Shown: positions 36,696 through 45,974 of the stretch, piece by piece
Layout of the letters: each line of letters begins with the position of its first letter
Numbering within the stretch: position 1 is the first letter of the stretch
Assembly: GCA_963676075.2 (NCBI GenBank)
Contig: CAXXNZ010000003.1
Span: forward strand, 124,001-188,000
From: JAHJQZ01 sp963676075
GTDB lineage: Bacteria > Pseudomonadota > Alphaproteobacteria > Rhizobiales > Devosiaceae
Reading direction: 5' to 3'
DNA length: 64,000 nucleotides
Made by a program: the position numbers and the translations under genes
Notes under the pieces: generated by a model
Seen by the model: the letters and a program-made list of their open reading frames with translations, nothing else
The model's database searches: none
Told to the model about the DNA's origin: nothing

Positions 36696-37022
36696 TTTGC
36701 TCTCCGATTTGTCGTGGCCTTGCTTATTTCAGAAGGCATCCTTTGCCAAATGATAAGGCCATCGGGACGTCATGATATCCTGCGTTCGGCACTGTCCGTG
36801 AGCTGCCCAAGCTCGACAAGGAGCAGTTTCGTGTGATGGCGCGAGACTACGGGGATGACTGGCCTTTCACCGCCTTCACTTCAGGCGTGGTCACCTGCAA
36901 GGTTGACGAGGTCGAGCAACTTCCGGTGAAGCAACACATCCTACGGCAGGACGATTGCAGCAACACCGCTTGTGCGTGTGTTTTACAGCAGCGTCAGATA
37001 AAGTCTAACTTATTGAATTTAT
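36696..37022. other. Intergenic region between mobB and tRNA-Arg with a possible DUF2511-like remnant
   Basis: From about 36776 the plus strand encodes an open stretch with KEQFRVMARDYGDDWPFTAF and SGVVTCKVDE. The DYGDDWPFT-(8)-TCK spacing resembles the core of DUF2511 (YebY-like) small secreted proteins. The frame has no signal peptide and no convincing start, and it runs into the tRNA, so it looks like a fragment. The match is from memory and weak. Confidence 0.3.
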
Positions 37023-37099
<77 letters not shown>

Positions 37100-37393
37100 C
37101 TGCGATGAACCGGACGGCGAAGTCAGTCCGGACACGGCGCGCAAACTAATCGAAGCTGCGGGGCCGCGCAACCGAAAGGCGCATCCGGCGGCAGAAACTA
37201 CTGCGCCCCGAAAAATCGGCGACGGAACGTGGGGCAGGTCTGGCAGCAGCACGTCCTGTGATGGGTCGAACTCGGATGCTGCAAGCGGCACTTGGCTTTC
37301 GGCTACACTAGGAGCTTTGTCGATGGTGGTAGCTCCATCTGGGGCACTGACGGCAGCTTGCCCTTGAGCCAGAACCGGGATGGCGACCTGCGC

Positions 37394-38749
37394 TCAGATC
37401 CGGTCGAGATAGGTCCTGTATTCGACGTCGGTGACCATTTCCGACATGGTCTGGATTTCTGCGCGGCGACAGGCGGTGTAGACCCGGCGGTAGTCCTTGC
37501 CGAAAATATCGGCTGCCGCGGCCGAACGGGCGAAGCCTTCGACGGCGCGATTCCAGGTCTGATAGAGCTTGTGGCGTGGCTGGCCACCCTCCTCGGCCGG
37601 ATAACCCGGGTCGAGCCCGTCCCTTAAGCCCAGCAGGATGCCGCCGAGCACGGCGGCGAGTGCCAGATAGGGATTGGCGTCCGATCCGGATACCCGATGT
37701 TCGAGCCGGGCGCCCTGGCCCGATATCTCGGGAATGCGAACGCTGGCATTGCGATTGTCGAGGCCCCAGTCGGGGACCGTCGGGGCGTAGGATCCCGGCG
37801 CAAAACGCCGGTATGAGTTGTAATGGGGGGCAAAGATCGCCTGCAGCTCGCGCATGGTCGACAAACTGCCGCCAATGGCCTTGAGCAAGGTCGGTGAAGG
37901 CTTGTCGTCTTCGCTGGCGAGAACGTTCCGCCTGTCGCTGTCGATCAGGCTGACATGCATGTGCATGCCCGAACCGGTCTCGCGCCCATAGGGCTTGGGC
38001 ATGAAGGTCGCCTCGAGCCCGTGCTTGACGGCAACACCCCAGACGACGCGCTTGAACAGCATGGCGTGGTCGGCAGCGGTCATGGCGTCGGGAACGTGGC
38101 GGAAATTGATCTCGAACTGCCCCGGGCCAAACTCGGCGGTCACCGTATCGGCGGGAATGTCGAGTGCGTCGCAACCATTGCGGATATCGCTCAGTACGTG
38201 TTCGAGCTCGGTCATCACGTCGAGATCGTAGAGTTGGGCGTCGGTCGTCCCCGACGGCGGAACCGGCGGATCGCTTGGCGCGGTGCGCTTGCGAAACAGG
38301 TAGAATTCGAGCTCGAGCGCAACGACCGGGGTCAGGCCCATTTCGGCGAATCGCCTGACCACGGCGGCCAGGCGCTGCCGCGGGTCATAGATGCAACCGA
38401 CGCCCGGCTCGGTTTCGAGCGTCATCAGAACCTGTGCAACCGGTGTTTCGGACCAGGGCAGCCGCTTGAGGGTACGCATGACCGGCTTGCCGATGCCGTC
38501 GGGATCGCCGGAGGCCAGAGCCAGCTGTGTCGCCTCAACATCGCGCCCCCAGATATCGAGGACATAGGACGAAATCGGCAGGCGAACATCGCCCTTCAAA
38601 AGTTTGCTGGCACCTTCCGGCGGCAGCCATTTGCCGCGGAAGATCCCGTTCATGTCGGGAAACAGCAATTCGATCCGCTCGAGATCGGGATTTTCCGCCA
38701 GAAAGGCGAGGAGCAGGGCCTCATCGTCAGGCGTTTGGTGGGCCGTCAT
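37394..38749 (-). CDS. Glutamine synthetase family protein (gamma-glutamylpolyamine synthetase-like), copy 1
   Basis: A 451-residue glutamine-synthetase-fold enzyme. Conserved blocks include FPDMNGIFRGKWLP, the metal-binding ALELEFYLF, AEFGPGQFEINF, the ATP/glutamate block GSGMHMHVSL and SDANPYLALAAVLGG. It is closer to PuuA-type ligases than to GlnA because it lacks the C-terminal adenylylation tyrosine region. I use ATG 38749; a longer frame exists but runs through non-coding-like sequence. It lies divergent from a second such ligase and other putrescine genes. PuuA joins glutamate to putrescine; this copy may use another amine. Confidence 0.88.
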   Translation of the reverse strand: MTAHQTPDDEALLLAFLAENPDLERIELLFPDMNGIFRGKWLPPEGASKLLKGDVRLPISSYVLDIWGRDVEATQLALASGDPDGIGKPVMRTLKRLPWSETPVAQVLMTLETEPGVGCIYDPRQRLAAVVRRFAEMGLTPVVALELEFYLFRKRTAPSDPPVPPSGTTDAQLYDLDVMTELEHVLSDIRNGCDALDIPADTVTAEFGPGQFEINFRHVPDAMTAADHAMLFKRVVWGVAVKHGLEATFMPKPYGRETGSGMHMHVSLIDSDRRNVLASEDDKPSPTLLKAIGGSLSTMRELQAIFAPHYNSYRRFAPGSYAPTVPDWGLDNRNASVRIPEISGQGARLEHRVSGSDANPYLALAAVLGGILLGLRDGLDPGYPAEEGGQPRHKLYQTWNRAVEGFARSAAAADIFGKDYRRVYTACRRAEIQTMSEMVTDVEYRTYLDRI

Positions 38750-38874
38750 GGTTGACCTATGGCGCAATTGCTTGCGTTGCGGGGCGTTCAAGCTAGCAGA
38801 GCGTTTCACAGCGCGCCAGTTCCATAGCGCCGTTTGCCAATGCCATGCCACCGGTCACGACGCATCCTCAAAGC

Positions 38875-39399
38875 CTAAAGACGCAGGATCAGACCTTTCA
38901 TCGCGTCATATCCGGCCCGAACAGGCTGATCGAAGCGCCAGGTGCCAAGGGGCACAAACCCCCATTTGCGATAGGCTCGCCCGGCATGATCGGCGCTTTG
39001 CATGTGATCGAGCCAGACATGGCTCAGTCCCAGATTGCGGGCTTCGGCAAGGGCCGCCTCGGCAAGGCGCCGTCCAAGGCCCAGCCGCTGGGCGCCAGGC
39101 AGAAAATAGATGCGCGGGATTTCGGCGCCGCCTGTCTCGCCGGTGGCGGGATTGGCTGATCCGATGATCATCGTCAGGAAACCGACGATCTCACCGTCGA
39201 CCTCGGCGACCCAGATGCGTGTCTCCTCGCGCGTGAGAAAATCGGAGACCGCCGCTGTGCCATAGCTGCGAAGCCATCGAGCGAGCGCCGCGCCATCATC
39301 CCAGAGATCGCCATAGGCGGCGGTATAGGCGGCAGGACCAACGCGACCGAGCTGGTCGGCGTCGTCGGGTATTGCTCTTCTGACGACAGGTTGAGACAT
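38875..39399 (-). CDS. GNAT-family N-acetyltransferase
   Basis: A 174-residue acetyltransferase. VAEVDGEIVGFLTMIIG forms the central strands, and the acetyl-CoA loop region reads GAQRLGLGRRLAEAALAEA (motif Q/RxxGxG/A), followed by RAYRKWGFVPLGTWRF near the C-terminus. Substrate unknown; its position inside the polyamine locus suggests an amine such as putrescine or spermidine, but it could equally act on another small molecule. ATG 39399 is taken as the start because the reading frame upstream has no ribosome site. Confidence 0.82.
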   Translation of the reverse strand: MSQPVVRRAIPDDADQLGRVGPAAYTAAYGDLWDDGAALARWLRSYGTAAVSDFLTREETRIWVAEVDGEIVGFLTMIIGSANPATGETGGAEIPRIYFLPGAQRLGLGRRLAEAALAEARNLGLSHVWLDHMQSADHAGRAYRKWGFVPLGTWRFDQPVRAGYDAMKGLILRL

Positions 39400-39537
39400 G
39401 GCAGGCTCCGGAGCGCTTGGTGCACTTGAACCTGCGGCACCATGGCGAGGGCTGCAAGTGCCGGCCAGTGCGCCTGTTTGCCGCGCAGCGTCGCGAAAGG
39501 CAAAAGGACGCGACCTGTTCGTTGCCATTCAGATTTC

Positions 39538-39565
39538 TTGCCAAATACTGGCGTGCCCAAATAAT
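39538..39565 (+). promoter_or_regulatory. Candidate sigma-70 promoter of the Puu operon
   Basis: TTGCCA (39538-39543) and AATAAT (39560-39565) each match five of six consensus bases, with a 16-base spacer. The predicted transcript start lies about 40 bases before the second ligase gene (39611). Confidence 0.4.
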
Positions 39566-39610
39566 CTCGGTCAACGCGCAAGATCTGCGCCGCAACCGGA
39601 GTGAAGCCCG

Positions 39611-40984
39611 ATGAGTCACGAGGAAATGCAAAAGGTCATTGCCCTTTTGCCGATGCATTTGCAGACCTGGCTCAAGGGGCGCGAACCCGAGGAAGTCGAA
39701 AGCGTGGTGCCCGACATGGTCGGTATCGGTCGCGGCAAGGCCATGCCGGGGCGCAAGTTCGTCGCCCAGCAACACATGTACCTGCCGACCTCGATCTTTT
39801 TTCAGACCATCACCGGCGCCTATGCCGAGCCCAATATTCCCAACGCCTGGGCCGAGAGCGATCTGGTGTTCATGCCCGATCTCAAGACGGCGCGGGCGGT
39901 GCCCTGGACCTCGGATGTGACCATCCAGGTGATCTGCGATGTGCTCAACCAGGACGGCACCCCCAATGCGCTGGCGCCGCGCAATGTCCTCAAGCGCATT
40001 CTCGCCCTTTACGACAAGGAAGGCTGGAAGCCGCTGGTCGCACCGGAGATGGAGTTCTACCTGACCAAGCCCAATGTCGACCCGGACGTGCCGGTGGCGC
40101 CGCCGGTCGGGCGCACCGGGCGCCAGGGCGTCGGCCGCCAGACCTATTCGATCTCCGGGGTCGACGAGTATCCGGAAGTGGTCGACGACATCTATGATTT
40201 TGCCGAGGCGCAGGGTCTCGAGATCGACACGGTGATGCAGGAAGGCGGCGCCGGCCAGCTCGAGATCAACCTCAATCATGGCGACCCGATCGATCTTGCC
40301 GACCAGGTGTTCATGTTCAAGCGCACCATACGCGAGGCGGCCCTCAGGCACGATTGCTATGCCACCTTCATGGCCAAGCCGATGGAAGACGAGCCCGGCA
40401 GCGCCATGCATCTCCACCAGTCGGTGGTCGACGCGGCAACGGGAAAAAACGTCTTCAACGATCAGAACGACGAACCGACCGAGCTGTTTTACGGCTTCCT
40501 CGGCGGACAGCAGAAATATCTTAATTCCGTGGTTTGCGTGCTCGCCCCTTATGTCAATTCCTACCGGCGGCTGGTGCCGGGCGCGGCTGCGCCGATCAAC
40601 CTGGAATGGGGATCGGACAACCGGTCGACCGGTCTCAGGATCCCGATCTCCAAGCCGGAATCACGGCGCGTCGAATGCCGCGTCGTCGGCATGGATGCCA
40701 ACCCCTATCTCGCCATGGCCGCCGCATTGGCCTGCGGTTATCTCGGTATGAAGGAGGGGCTGACGCCACGGCCGCCGGTCTCCTCGGATGCCGGCGATCT
40801 GCCGCACGAATTGCCCTATGACGTCCTCGAAGCGCTCAATCTGTTTGAGGCCGAGCCCAAGGTGCAGGAAATACTGGGCAAGGAATTTTCCCAGCTCTAC
40901 ATCGCCATCAAGCGGGCCGAGCACAATGAATTCCTATCCGTCATCAGCCCGTGGGAACGCGAACACCTGATGCTCAATGTCTGA
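39611..40984 (+). CDS. puuA: Gamma-glutamylputrescine synthetase-like ligase, copy 2
   Basis: A 457-residue glutamine-synthetase-family protein, distinct from copy 1: PEMEFYLTKP and QEGGAGQLEINLNHGD provide the metal-binding glutamates, GSAMHLHQSV the ATP block, and YVNSYRRLVPGAAAPINLEWG the glutamate-binding region. GGAG lies nine bases before the ATG. It heads a plus-strand run with an aminotransferase, PuuB-type oxidase and PuuD-type hydrolase, so glutamylation of putrescine is the natural assignment. It has no adenylylation-site tail. The two ligases differ enough in sequence to suggest different amine substrates. Confidence 0.88.
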   Translation: MSHEEMQKVIALLPMHLQTWLKGREPEEVESVVPDMVGIGRGKAMPGRKFVAQQHMYLPTSIFFQTITGAYAEPNIPNAWAESDLVFMPDLKTARAVPWTSDVTIQVICDVLNQDGTPNALAPRNVLKRILALYDKEGWKPLVAPEMEFYLTKPNVDPDVPVAPPVGRTGRQGVGRQTYSISGVDEYPEVVDDIYDFAEAQGLEIDTVMQEGGAGQLEINLNHGDPIDLADQVFMFKRTIREAALRHDCYATFMAKPMEDEPGSAMHLHQSVVDAATGKNVFNDQNDEPTELFYGFLGGQQKYLNSVVCVLAPYVNSYRRLVPGAAAPINLEWGSDNRSTGLRIPISKPESRRVECRVVGMDANPYLAMAAALACGYLGMKEGLTPRPPVSSDAGDLPHELPYDVLEALNLFEAEPKVQEILGKEFSQLYIAIKRAEHNEFLSVISPWEREHLMLNV

Positions 40985-41032
40985 AATCGGAGCCGGCGTA
41001 CCAAGACCATTTCAATTCGGCGAAACCGGATG

Positions 41033-41242
41033 CTAGAGCGTGTCCAGAAAAAGTGGAAACGGTTTTCCGGTTCGGACACGCGACAAAACAATGACTTAGG
41101 GCAGGTCGACCGATTCAACCTGAACCAGACCTGCCCTAGAGCGTTTCAGGCGAAGTGGATACCGGGTCGCCGCTTCGAAAAGGCGACCACGCACAAACTT
41201 GAAGCTTCCGTTCTGATTCCATCAGAACGGAAAGTGCTCTAG
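41033..41242. repeat. RIME-like intergenic repeat R2 (two units)
   Basis: Two CTAG-bounded units lie head to tail, meeting at CTAG 41136-41139. Unit 1 begins with GAGCGTGTCCAGAAAAAGTGG, also found with small changes in repeat R4 at about 53007, and ends in a ten-pair inverted repeat AGGGCAGGTC...GACCTGCCCT. Unit 2 ends in a short hairpin (GTTCTGATTCCATCAGAAC) before CTCTAG. It accounts for most of the 356-base gap between copy 2 of the ligase and the aminotransferase. Confidence 0.75.
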
Positions 41243-41341
41243 TGAGGAACCAAAGCCGGCGCGGCAAAGCCAGTGCCGGATACCGCATCCCGTCTCGCGT
41301 TCTATCAGCCCGGCGAGCGACGCCTTTATGAAAGCAGTGCC

Positions 41342-42736
41342 ATGACCACACTTTCCAATCATCCCTCTACCGCCGAATTGCAGGCGCTCGATGCCGCCCA
41401 TCACCTGCACCCGTTCACAACGGCGAGCGCGCTGAACAAGAAGGGCGCGCGCATGATCACCCGCGCCGAGGGCGTCTGGCTCACTGACAGCGACGGCAAC
41501 AGGCTGCTCGACGGCATGGCGGGGTTGTGGTGCGTCAATATCGGCTACGGGCGCACGGAGCTCGCCGACGCGGCGGCGCGGCAGATGCGCGAACTGCCCT
41601 ATTACAACACCTTCTTCCAAACCGCCCACCCGCCGGTGGTGGCGCTTTCGGCCCGCATCGCCGAACTGGCGCCGGGCGATCTCAATCACGTGTTTTTCGC
41701 CGGATCCGGGTCCGAGGCCAACGACACCAATTTGCGCATGGCGCGCACCTATTGGGCGACGCTCGGCAAGCCCGACAAGCAGATCGTCATCTCGCGCAAA
41801 AACGCCTATCACGGTTCAACCATGGGCGGCGCTTCGCTCGGTGGCATGACGCCAATGCACGAACAGGGCGGATTGCCGCTCCCCGGCATTGTTCACATCG
41901 ACCAGCCCTATTGGTGGGCCGAGGGCGGCAATATGAGCCCGGAGGATTTCGGCATTGCCCGGGCCCGACAGCTCGAACAGGAAATCGACCGGCTCGGCGA
42001 GGACAAGGTCGCCGCCTTCATCGCCGAACCGATCCAGGGCGCCGGCGGCGTCATCATCCCGCCCGACAGCTACTGGCCGGAAATCTCGCGCATCTGCGCC
42101 GAGCGCGACATCCTGCTGATCGTCGACGAGGTCATCACCGGCTTCGGGCGTACCGGCAACTGGTTCGGGAGCCAGACCTATGATCTCAAGCCCGATATCG
42201 TCACCATCGCCAAGGGATTGAGCTCCGGCTACCAGCCGATCGCCGGATCGATCGTCACCGACGCTGTGGCCGAGGTGATCGGCGCGATCGAATTCAACCA
42301 CGGCTACACCTTCTCAGGACATCCGGTCGCGGCGGCGGTGGCGCTAGAAAATCTCAGGATTCTCGACGAGGAAGGCATCGTCACCCGAGTGCGCGAAAAG
42401 ACGGCGCCTTACCTGGCCGAATGCTGGCAGAGCCTTGCCGAGCACCCGATGGTTGGTGAGGCGCGCGTCAAGGGCATGATGGCGGCGATCGAGCTGACCC
42501 CGGACAAGAGCGCCCGTGCCAAATTCGCCGGGGAGGAAGGCAAGGTTGGCCTGATCACCCGCGAATTCTGCTTCGCCAACGGGCTGGTCATGCGCCATGT
42601 CGGGGACAAGATGATCATCTCGCCGCCGCTGGTGATCTCGGAAAGCGAGATCGACGAACTGGTTTCCCGCGCCTGGAAATGCCTCGATCTCGCCGAGGCC
42701 AAGGTGCGCGAGGAAGGACTCTATCTCGCCAAATAG
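41342..42736 (+). CDS. Class III aminotransferase, putrescine/omega-amino acid type
   Basis: A 464-residue PLP enzyme. GSGSEANDTNLRMAR binds the cofactor phosphate, DEVITGFGRTG holds the Asp that contacts the pyridine nitrogen, and the Schiff-base Lys lies in TIAKGLSSGYQP. The sequence layout (HPFTTASALNKKGARMI at the start, WKCLDLAEAKVREEG at the end) matches the SpuC/omega-transaminase group that uses pyruvate as acceptor. In the Puu locus it probably deaminates putrescine, gamma-aminobutyrate or their glutamyl forms. The ATG 41342 has only a weak ribosome site, as expected just downstream of a repeat. Confidence 0.9.
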   Translation: MTTLSNHPSTAELQALDAAHHLHPFTTASALNKKGARMITRAEGVWLTDSDGNRLLDGMAGLWCVNIGYGRTELADAAARQMRELPYYNTFFQTAHPPVVALSARIAELAPGDLNHVFFAGSGSEANDTNLRMARTYWATLGKPDKQIVISRKNAYHGSTMGGASLGGMTPMHEQGGLPLPGIVHIDQPYWWAEGGNMSPEDFGIARARQLEQEIDRLGEDKVAAFIAEPIQGAGGVIIPPDSYWPEISRICAERDILLIVDEVITGFGRTGNWFGSQTYDLKPDIVTIAKGLSSGYQPIAGSIVTDAVAEVIGAIEFNHGYTFSGHPVAAAVALENLRILDEEGIVTRVREKTAPYLAECWQSLAEHPMVGEARVKGMMAAIELTPDKSARAKFAGEEGKVGLITREFCFANGLVMRHVGDKMIISPPLVISESEIDELVSRAWKCLDLAEAKVREEGLYLAK

Positions 42737-42746
42737 GACGCACAAA

Positions 42747-44048
42747 ATGAATCTGCTCGACATGAACGGGTCGGTCGGCGCCTATCCCAATTCATATTAT
42801 GCGGCGACGGCTGAACCGCTTCAGCCTTTTGCGTCATTGTCGGGCGATGTCCGGACCGAGGTGCTGGTCATCGGCGGCGGCTATGCGGGCCTCACCGCCG
42901 CCCTTTACCTGGCGCGGGCCGGGCGCCAGGTGACGCTGATCGACGCGCAGAGGGTCGGCTGGGGCGCTTCGGGCCGCAATGGCGGTCAGCTGCATTCGGG
43001 CCAGCGCCTCGACCAGTTCGCACTCGAAAAAATGATCGGTCTCAAGCAGGCGCGTCTGCTCTGGGATATTGCCGAGAGCGGCAAGTCTCTGGTGCAAAGA
43101 CTGATCAGCGAAAATGACATCGATTGCGACTACGCTCCGGGCATTGTTATCGCCGACCACAAAAAACGCTATGTCGCCGGTACGAAGGCCTATGTCGAAC
43201 ACCTCAACTCCGCTTATCGCTACGACCGCATCAGTTTTCTCGACGCCAGGGGCGTAGCCGATGCCATCGGCACGGACGTCTATCACGGCGGCTCCATCGA
43301 CTGGGGCGCCGGGCATTTGCATCCGCTGAAATTCGTCCTCGGTTTGGCGCGCACTGCCCGCGACGCCGGCGTAACCATTCATGAACAAACGCGCGCCACC
43401 GCGATTGCGCGTGGTGACACGGTCTGCGTCACCACCGACAATGGTACGATCACTGCCGATCACCTGCTGGTTGCCACCAATGGCTATCTTGGCGATCTGA
43501 TCCCGGAAGTCGCCGCCCGCGTCATGCCGATCAATTCGTACATGGCCGCGACCGAACCAATGGGAGAGGCACGCGCCAAGGCGCTGATTCCGGACAATGT
43601 CGCGGTCGCCGATTCGCGATTCGTGGTGAACTATTACAAGCTCTCCTCCGACCATCGCATGCTGTTTGGCGGCCGAGAGGCTTATGGCTACAAGGATCCG
43701 ACGGATATTTCCGGCGCCATTCGCAAGCGCATGGTCTCGATCTATCCCCAGCTCGCAGACCTGAGGATCGATTACGACTGGGGTGGCACGCTTGGTATCA
43801 CCATGAATCGCATGCCGCATTTCGTACGGATCGGGAAAAACATCCTCAATGCCTCGGGGTTCTCCGGCCACGGGCTCGGCATCGCAACGCTGAGCGGCGC
43901 CTTGATGGCCGAGTCCATCGTCAACCGGCCGCGCTGGTTCGACACCATGGCCGACGTGCCAACCCGGCGGTTCCCGGGTGGTGCGGCGCTGAGACAGCCC
44001 CTTCTCATCCTGGCGATGCTCTATTACGCCATGAGAGACAATATCTAG
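42747..44048 (+). CDS. puuB: Gamma-glutamylputrescine oxidase-like FAD oxidoreductase
   Basis: A 433-residue DAO-family flavoprotein. The FAD-binding VLVIGGGYAGLTAALYLARAG (split: VIGGGYAGLTAALY, about 41-54) and VGWGASGRNGGQ near 71-82 are typical of PuuB. A C-terminal block LNASGFSGHGLGIATLSG closes the FAD site. PuuB oxidises gamma-glutamylputrescine to the aldehyde with release of ammonia and hydrogen peroxide. The gene follows the aminotransferase after ten bases. Its stop codon TAG (44046-44048) is the CTAG end of repeat R3. Confidence 0.92.
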   Translation: MNLLDMNGSVGAYPNSYYAATAEPLQPFASLSGDVRTEVLVIGGGYAGLTAALYLARAGRQVTLIDAQRVGWGASGRNGGQLHSGQRLDQFALEKMIGLKQARLLWDIAESGKSLVQRLISENDIDCDYAPGIVIADHKKRYVAGTKAYVEHLNSAYRYDRISFLDARGVADAIGTDVYHGGSIDWGAGHLHPLKFVLGLARTARDAGVTIHEQTRATAIARGDTVCVTTDNGTITADHLLVATNGYLGDLIPEVAARVMPINSYMAATEPMGEARAKALIPDNVAVADSRFVVNYYKLSSDHRMLFGGREAYGYKDPTDISGAIRKRMVSIYPQLADLRIDYDWGGTLGITMNRMPHFVRIGKNILNASGFSGHGLGIATLSGALMAESIVNRPRWFDTMADVPTRRFPGGAALRQPLLILAMLYYAMRDNI

Positions 44049-44153
44049 AGCGGATCACGCTTATGTGGGATCGACCGATCTGCTCCAGGTTTCTGAGTGG
44101 TCGCATTTTCGAACCGGAAAAGTGGTGTTCACTTTTCCTGAAAACACTTTAGG
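44045..44153. repeat. RIME-like intergenic repeat R3
   Basis: The element starts at the puuB stop (CTAGAG) and ends near CACTTTAGG. Its distal half contains CGCATTTTCGAACCGGAAAAG then GTGTTCACTTTTCCTGAAAA, which matches in pattern the GAGCATTTTC-type repeats common between rhizobial genes. It is less similar to R1 and R4 than they are to each other. Only 20 bases separate it from the puuD start. Confidence 0.65.
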
Positions 44154-44174
44154 TCCGCAAGGGAGACGCCTCGC

Positions 44175-44942
44175 ATGCTCGATCGCCCGCTCGTCGCCGT
44201 CATCGGCTGCAACAAGATGCTGGAGGGCGAACCGGCCCAGACGGTGAAGAACCGCTATATCAAGGCGCTTGCCGAGGAGGCAGGCGCGGTGCCGATTATC
44301 GTGCCGAGCCTGGGGCGGGCCGAGGATGCGGCGCTCATCGTCACGCGGGTCGATGCGGTGCTGCTGACCGGATCGGTGTCCAATGTCGGTCCCCGTCATT
44401 ACGGCGCGACGGAGGCGCGCGAGCCGTTCGATCCCGACCGAGACCGGACCGCTTTCGCCCTGATCCGGGCGGCACGGCATTTCTCGGTGCCGGTGATCGG
44501 CATCTGCCGGGGATTGCATGAAATCAACGTGGCTCTCGGCGGCACGCTCAGCGATCAGCGCGACACCGGAACGGAACCCCATCATGCCCCCGATGGCGCC
44601 AGTGATGCGGAGATGTTCGCCTTCACCCACGAGATAACGCCTGCCCCGGCCTCGCTATATGCCCGCATCGCCGGCCCGGAGCCGCTTAGCGTCAACTCGG
44701 TGCATTATCAGCGCATAGACAAGCTTGGCGACGGCCTCAGGGTCGAGGCGACATCGCCCGATGGCGTTGTCGAGGCTGTTGCCAGCCGCGAAGCCGAACC
44801 GCTGGTCTTTGCCGTGCAATGGCATCCGGAATGGAAACCGAAAGAGCGCGCCCACGACATCGCCTTCTGGCGGTACGTTGGCGAAAGCGCCCGCCGCGCC
44901 GCCCGCCGCCGCGCCGAAGGCGTGGCGCCGGTTCAGCCCTGA
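44175..44942 (+). CDS. puuD: Gamma-glutamyl-gamma-aminobutyrate hydrolase (class I glutamine amidotransferase-like)
   Basis: A 255-residue peptidase C26 family enzyme. The catalytic triad is visible: Cys111 in GICRGLHE, His217 and Glu219 in QWHPEW. It frees GABA from gamma-glutamyl-GABA in the last step of the glutamylated putrescine route. AAGGGAG lies nine bases before the ATG. It follows puuB across repeat R3 in the same direction, so it may share that transcript. The C-terminal tail is rich in Arg and Ala and probably disordered. Confidence 0.9.
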   Translation: MLDRPLVAVIGCNKMLEGEPAQTVKNRYIKALAEEAGAVPIIVPSLGRAEDAALIVTRVDAVLLTGSVSNVGPRHYGATEAREPFDPDRDRTAFALIRAARHFSVPVIGICRGLHEINVALGGTLSDQRDTGTEPHHAPDGASDAEMFAFTHEITPAPASLYARIAGPEPLSVNSVHYQRIDKLGDGLRVEATSPDGVVEAVASREAEPLVFAVQWHPEWKPKERAHDIAFWRYVGESARRAARRRAEGVAPVQP

Positions 44943-45055
44943 CGGCGGATTGCGTTGAGCGTTGAAAGGATCGGCCGACGCAGGTAGGGTGCACGTCCAG
45001 CGGAAATAATCCTGTCGGCCTGCACCGTGCGTGGTCTTGGGTCAGGCCCCGGGGT

Positions 45056-45355
45056 TCAGTGAACCAGGGCCATGACGACGGGCTGTTCTTCGAGCCAGCC
45101 TTCAAGCGATTCGGCGCTGTCGGTCACCAGCACCGGGCGACCATCGGCCGACATCACCAGGATAAACTCGCCTGTCTCATCCTCGATCCGGGCTTCCGGA
45201 ACCAGCCGCGCCAGCGTGCCGGTGTCAACGGTTCTGGAAAAAACGACGGATTCGAGCCCGAGCGCCGCAAATTGCTCGGCACTCATCACCTTCAGCGGAT
45301 GCAGGCCACGCTGCGGGTTGTCTTCGGTGAACTTGTGGGTGGGCTTGTCGTGCAT
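45056..45355 (-). CDS. DUF1150 family protein
   Basis: A 99-residue protein of the DUF1150 family, found mainly in alphaproteobacteria. Recognisable parts are LESVVFSRTVDTGTLARLVP and EFILVMSADGRPVLVTDSAE. Function unknown. The ATG at 45355 has AAGGAG eight bases upstream; the GTG three codons earlier overlaps that site. It follows the Hsp20 gene on the same strand after 72 bases. DUF1150 and hsp20 genes are often neighbours in this class, suggesting a shared stress response. Confidence 0.82.
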   Translation of the reverse strand: MHDKPTHKFTEDNPQRGLHPLKVMSAEQFAALGLESVVFSRTVDTGTLARLVPEARIEDETGEFILVMSADGRPVLVTDSAESLEGWLEEQPVVMALVH

Positions 45356-45427
45356 TGAACTCACTCCTTGTCGGCCCCGACCTGTCGGTCACATGGGCGC
45401 CGGCTATGGGTTATTGTGCCTGATTCC

Positions 45428-45850
45428 TCAGGAATTCGCCTTGATTTCGATCTTGCGGGCGATCCTCGCCGCGACCGGGCGCTCGACATGAACGGTCAGA
45501 AGGCCGTCGCGAAGCTCGGCGCCCTCCACCTGCATGCCATCGGCAAGCAGGAAACAGCGCTGGAACTGCCGTGTGGCGATGCCGCGATGCAGGAACTCGC
45601 GCTCCGGCTTGTCCTCGGAACGTCCCTTGACCTTGAGCTGGTTGTCTTCGACCAGAACCTCGATCTCGCGATCAGAAAAACCGGCCACGGCAATGGCAAT
45701 CTCGAAACGTTCGCCGCCGTCTTCGAGGCGGATGCGTTCGATATTGTAGGGCGGGTAGCCCTCAGCCGTCCTGGCGAGATGGTCGAGCCGTTCCTCGAAG
45801 GCTTCAAAGCCGAGCAGGAAAGGCGAAGAAAACACGGATACGCGGGTCAT
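45428..45850 (-). CDS. Small heat-shock protein (Hsp20/IbpA family)
   Basis: A 140-residue Hsp20. The alpha-crystallin domain runs from about 37 to 125, with PYNIERIRLEDGGERFEIAIA, AVAGFSDREIEVLVEDNQL and the beta-strand region ATRQFQRCFLLADGMQVEGA. A short C-terminal tail ends in KIEIKANS, an I-x-I motif used for oligomer assembly. I take ATG 45850 because AAGGA lies nine bases before it. It would hold unfolding proteins until refolding. Upstream ROSE-type RNA thermometers are common for rhizobial hsp20 genes, but I could not confirm one here. Confidence 0.92.
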   Translation of the reverse strand: MTRVSVFSSPFLLGFEAFEERLDHLARTAEGYPPYNIERIRLEDGGERFEIAIAVAGFSDREIEVLVEDNQLKVKGRSEDKPEREFLHRGIATRQFQRCFLLADGMQVEGAELRDGLLTVHVERPVAARIARKIEIKANS

Positions 45851-45974
45851 CTGTGTCGGTCCTTGCATCAAGCAACGCGATCGTTCTTCCGGCCCGCTTG
45901 TCGGCACCGGAATTCGCATTAAGATATGGGTTACAAGACGAGCGGTTCAAGTCGGACCCGAGGTGAACACGAAC

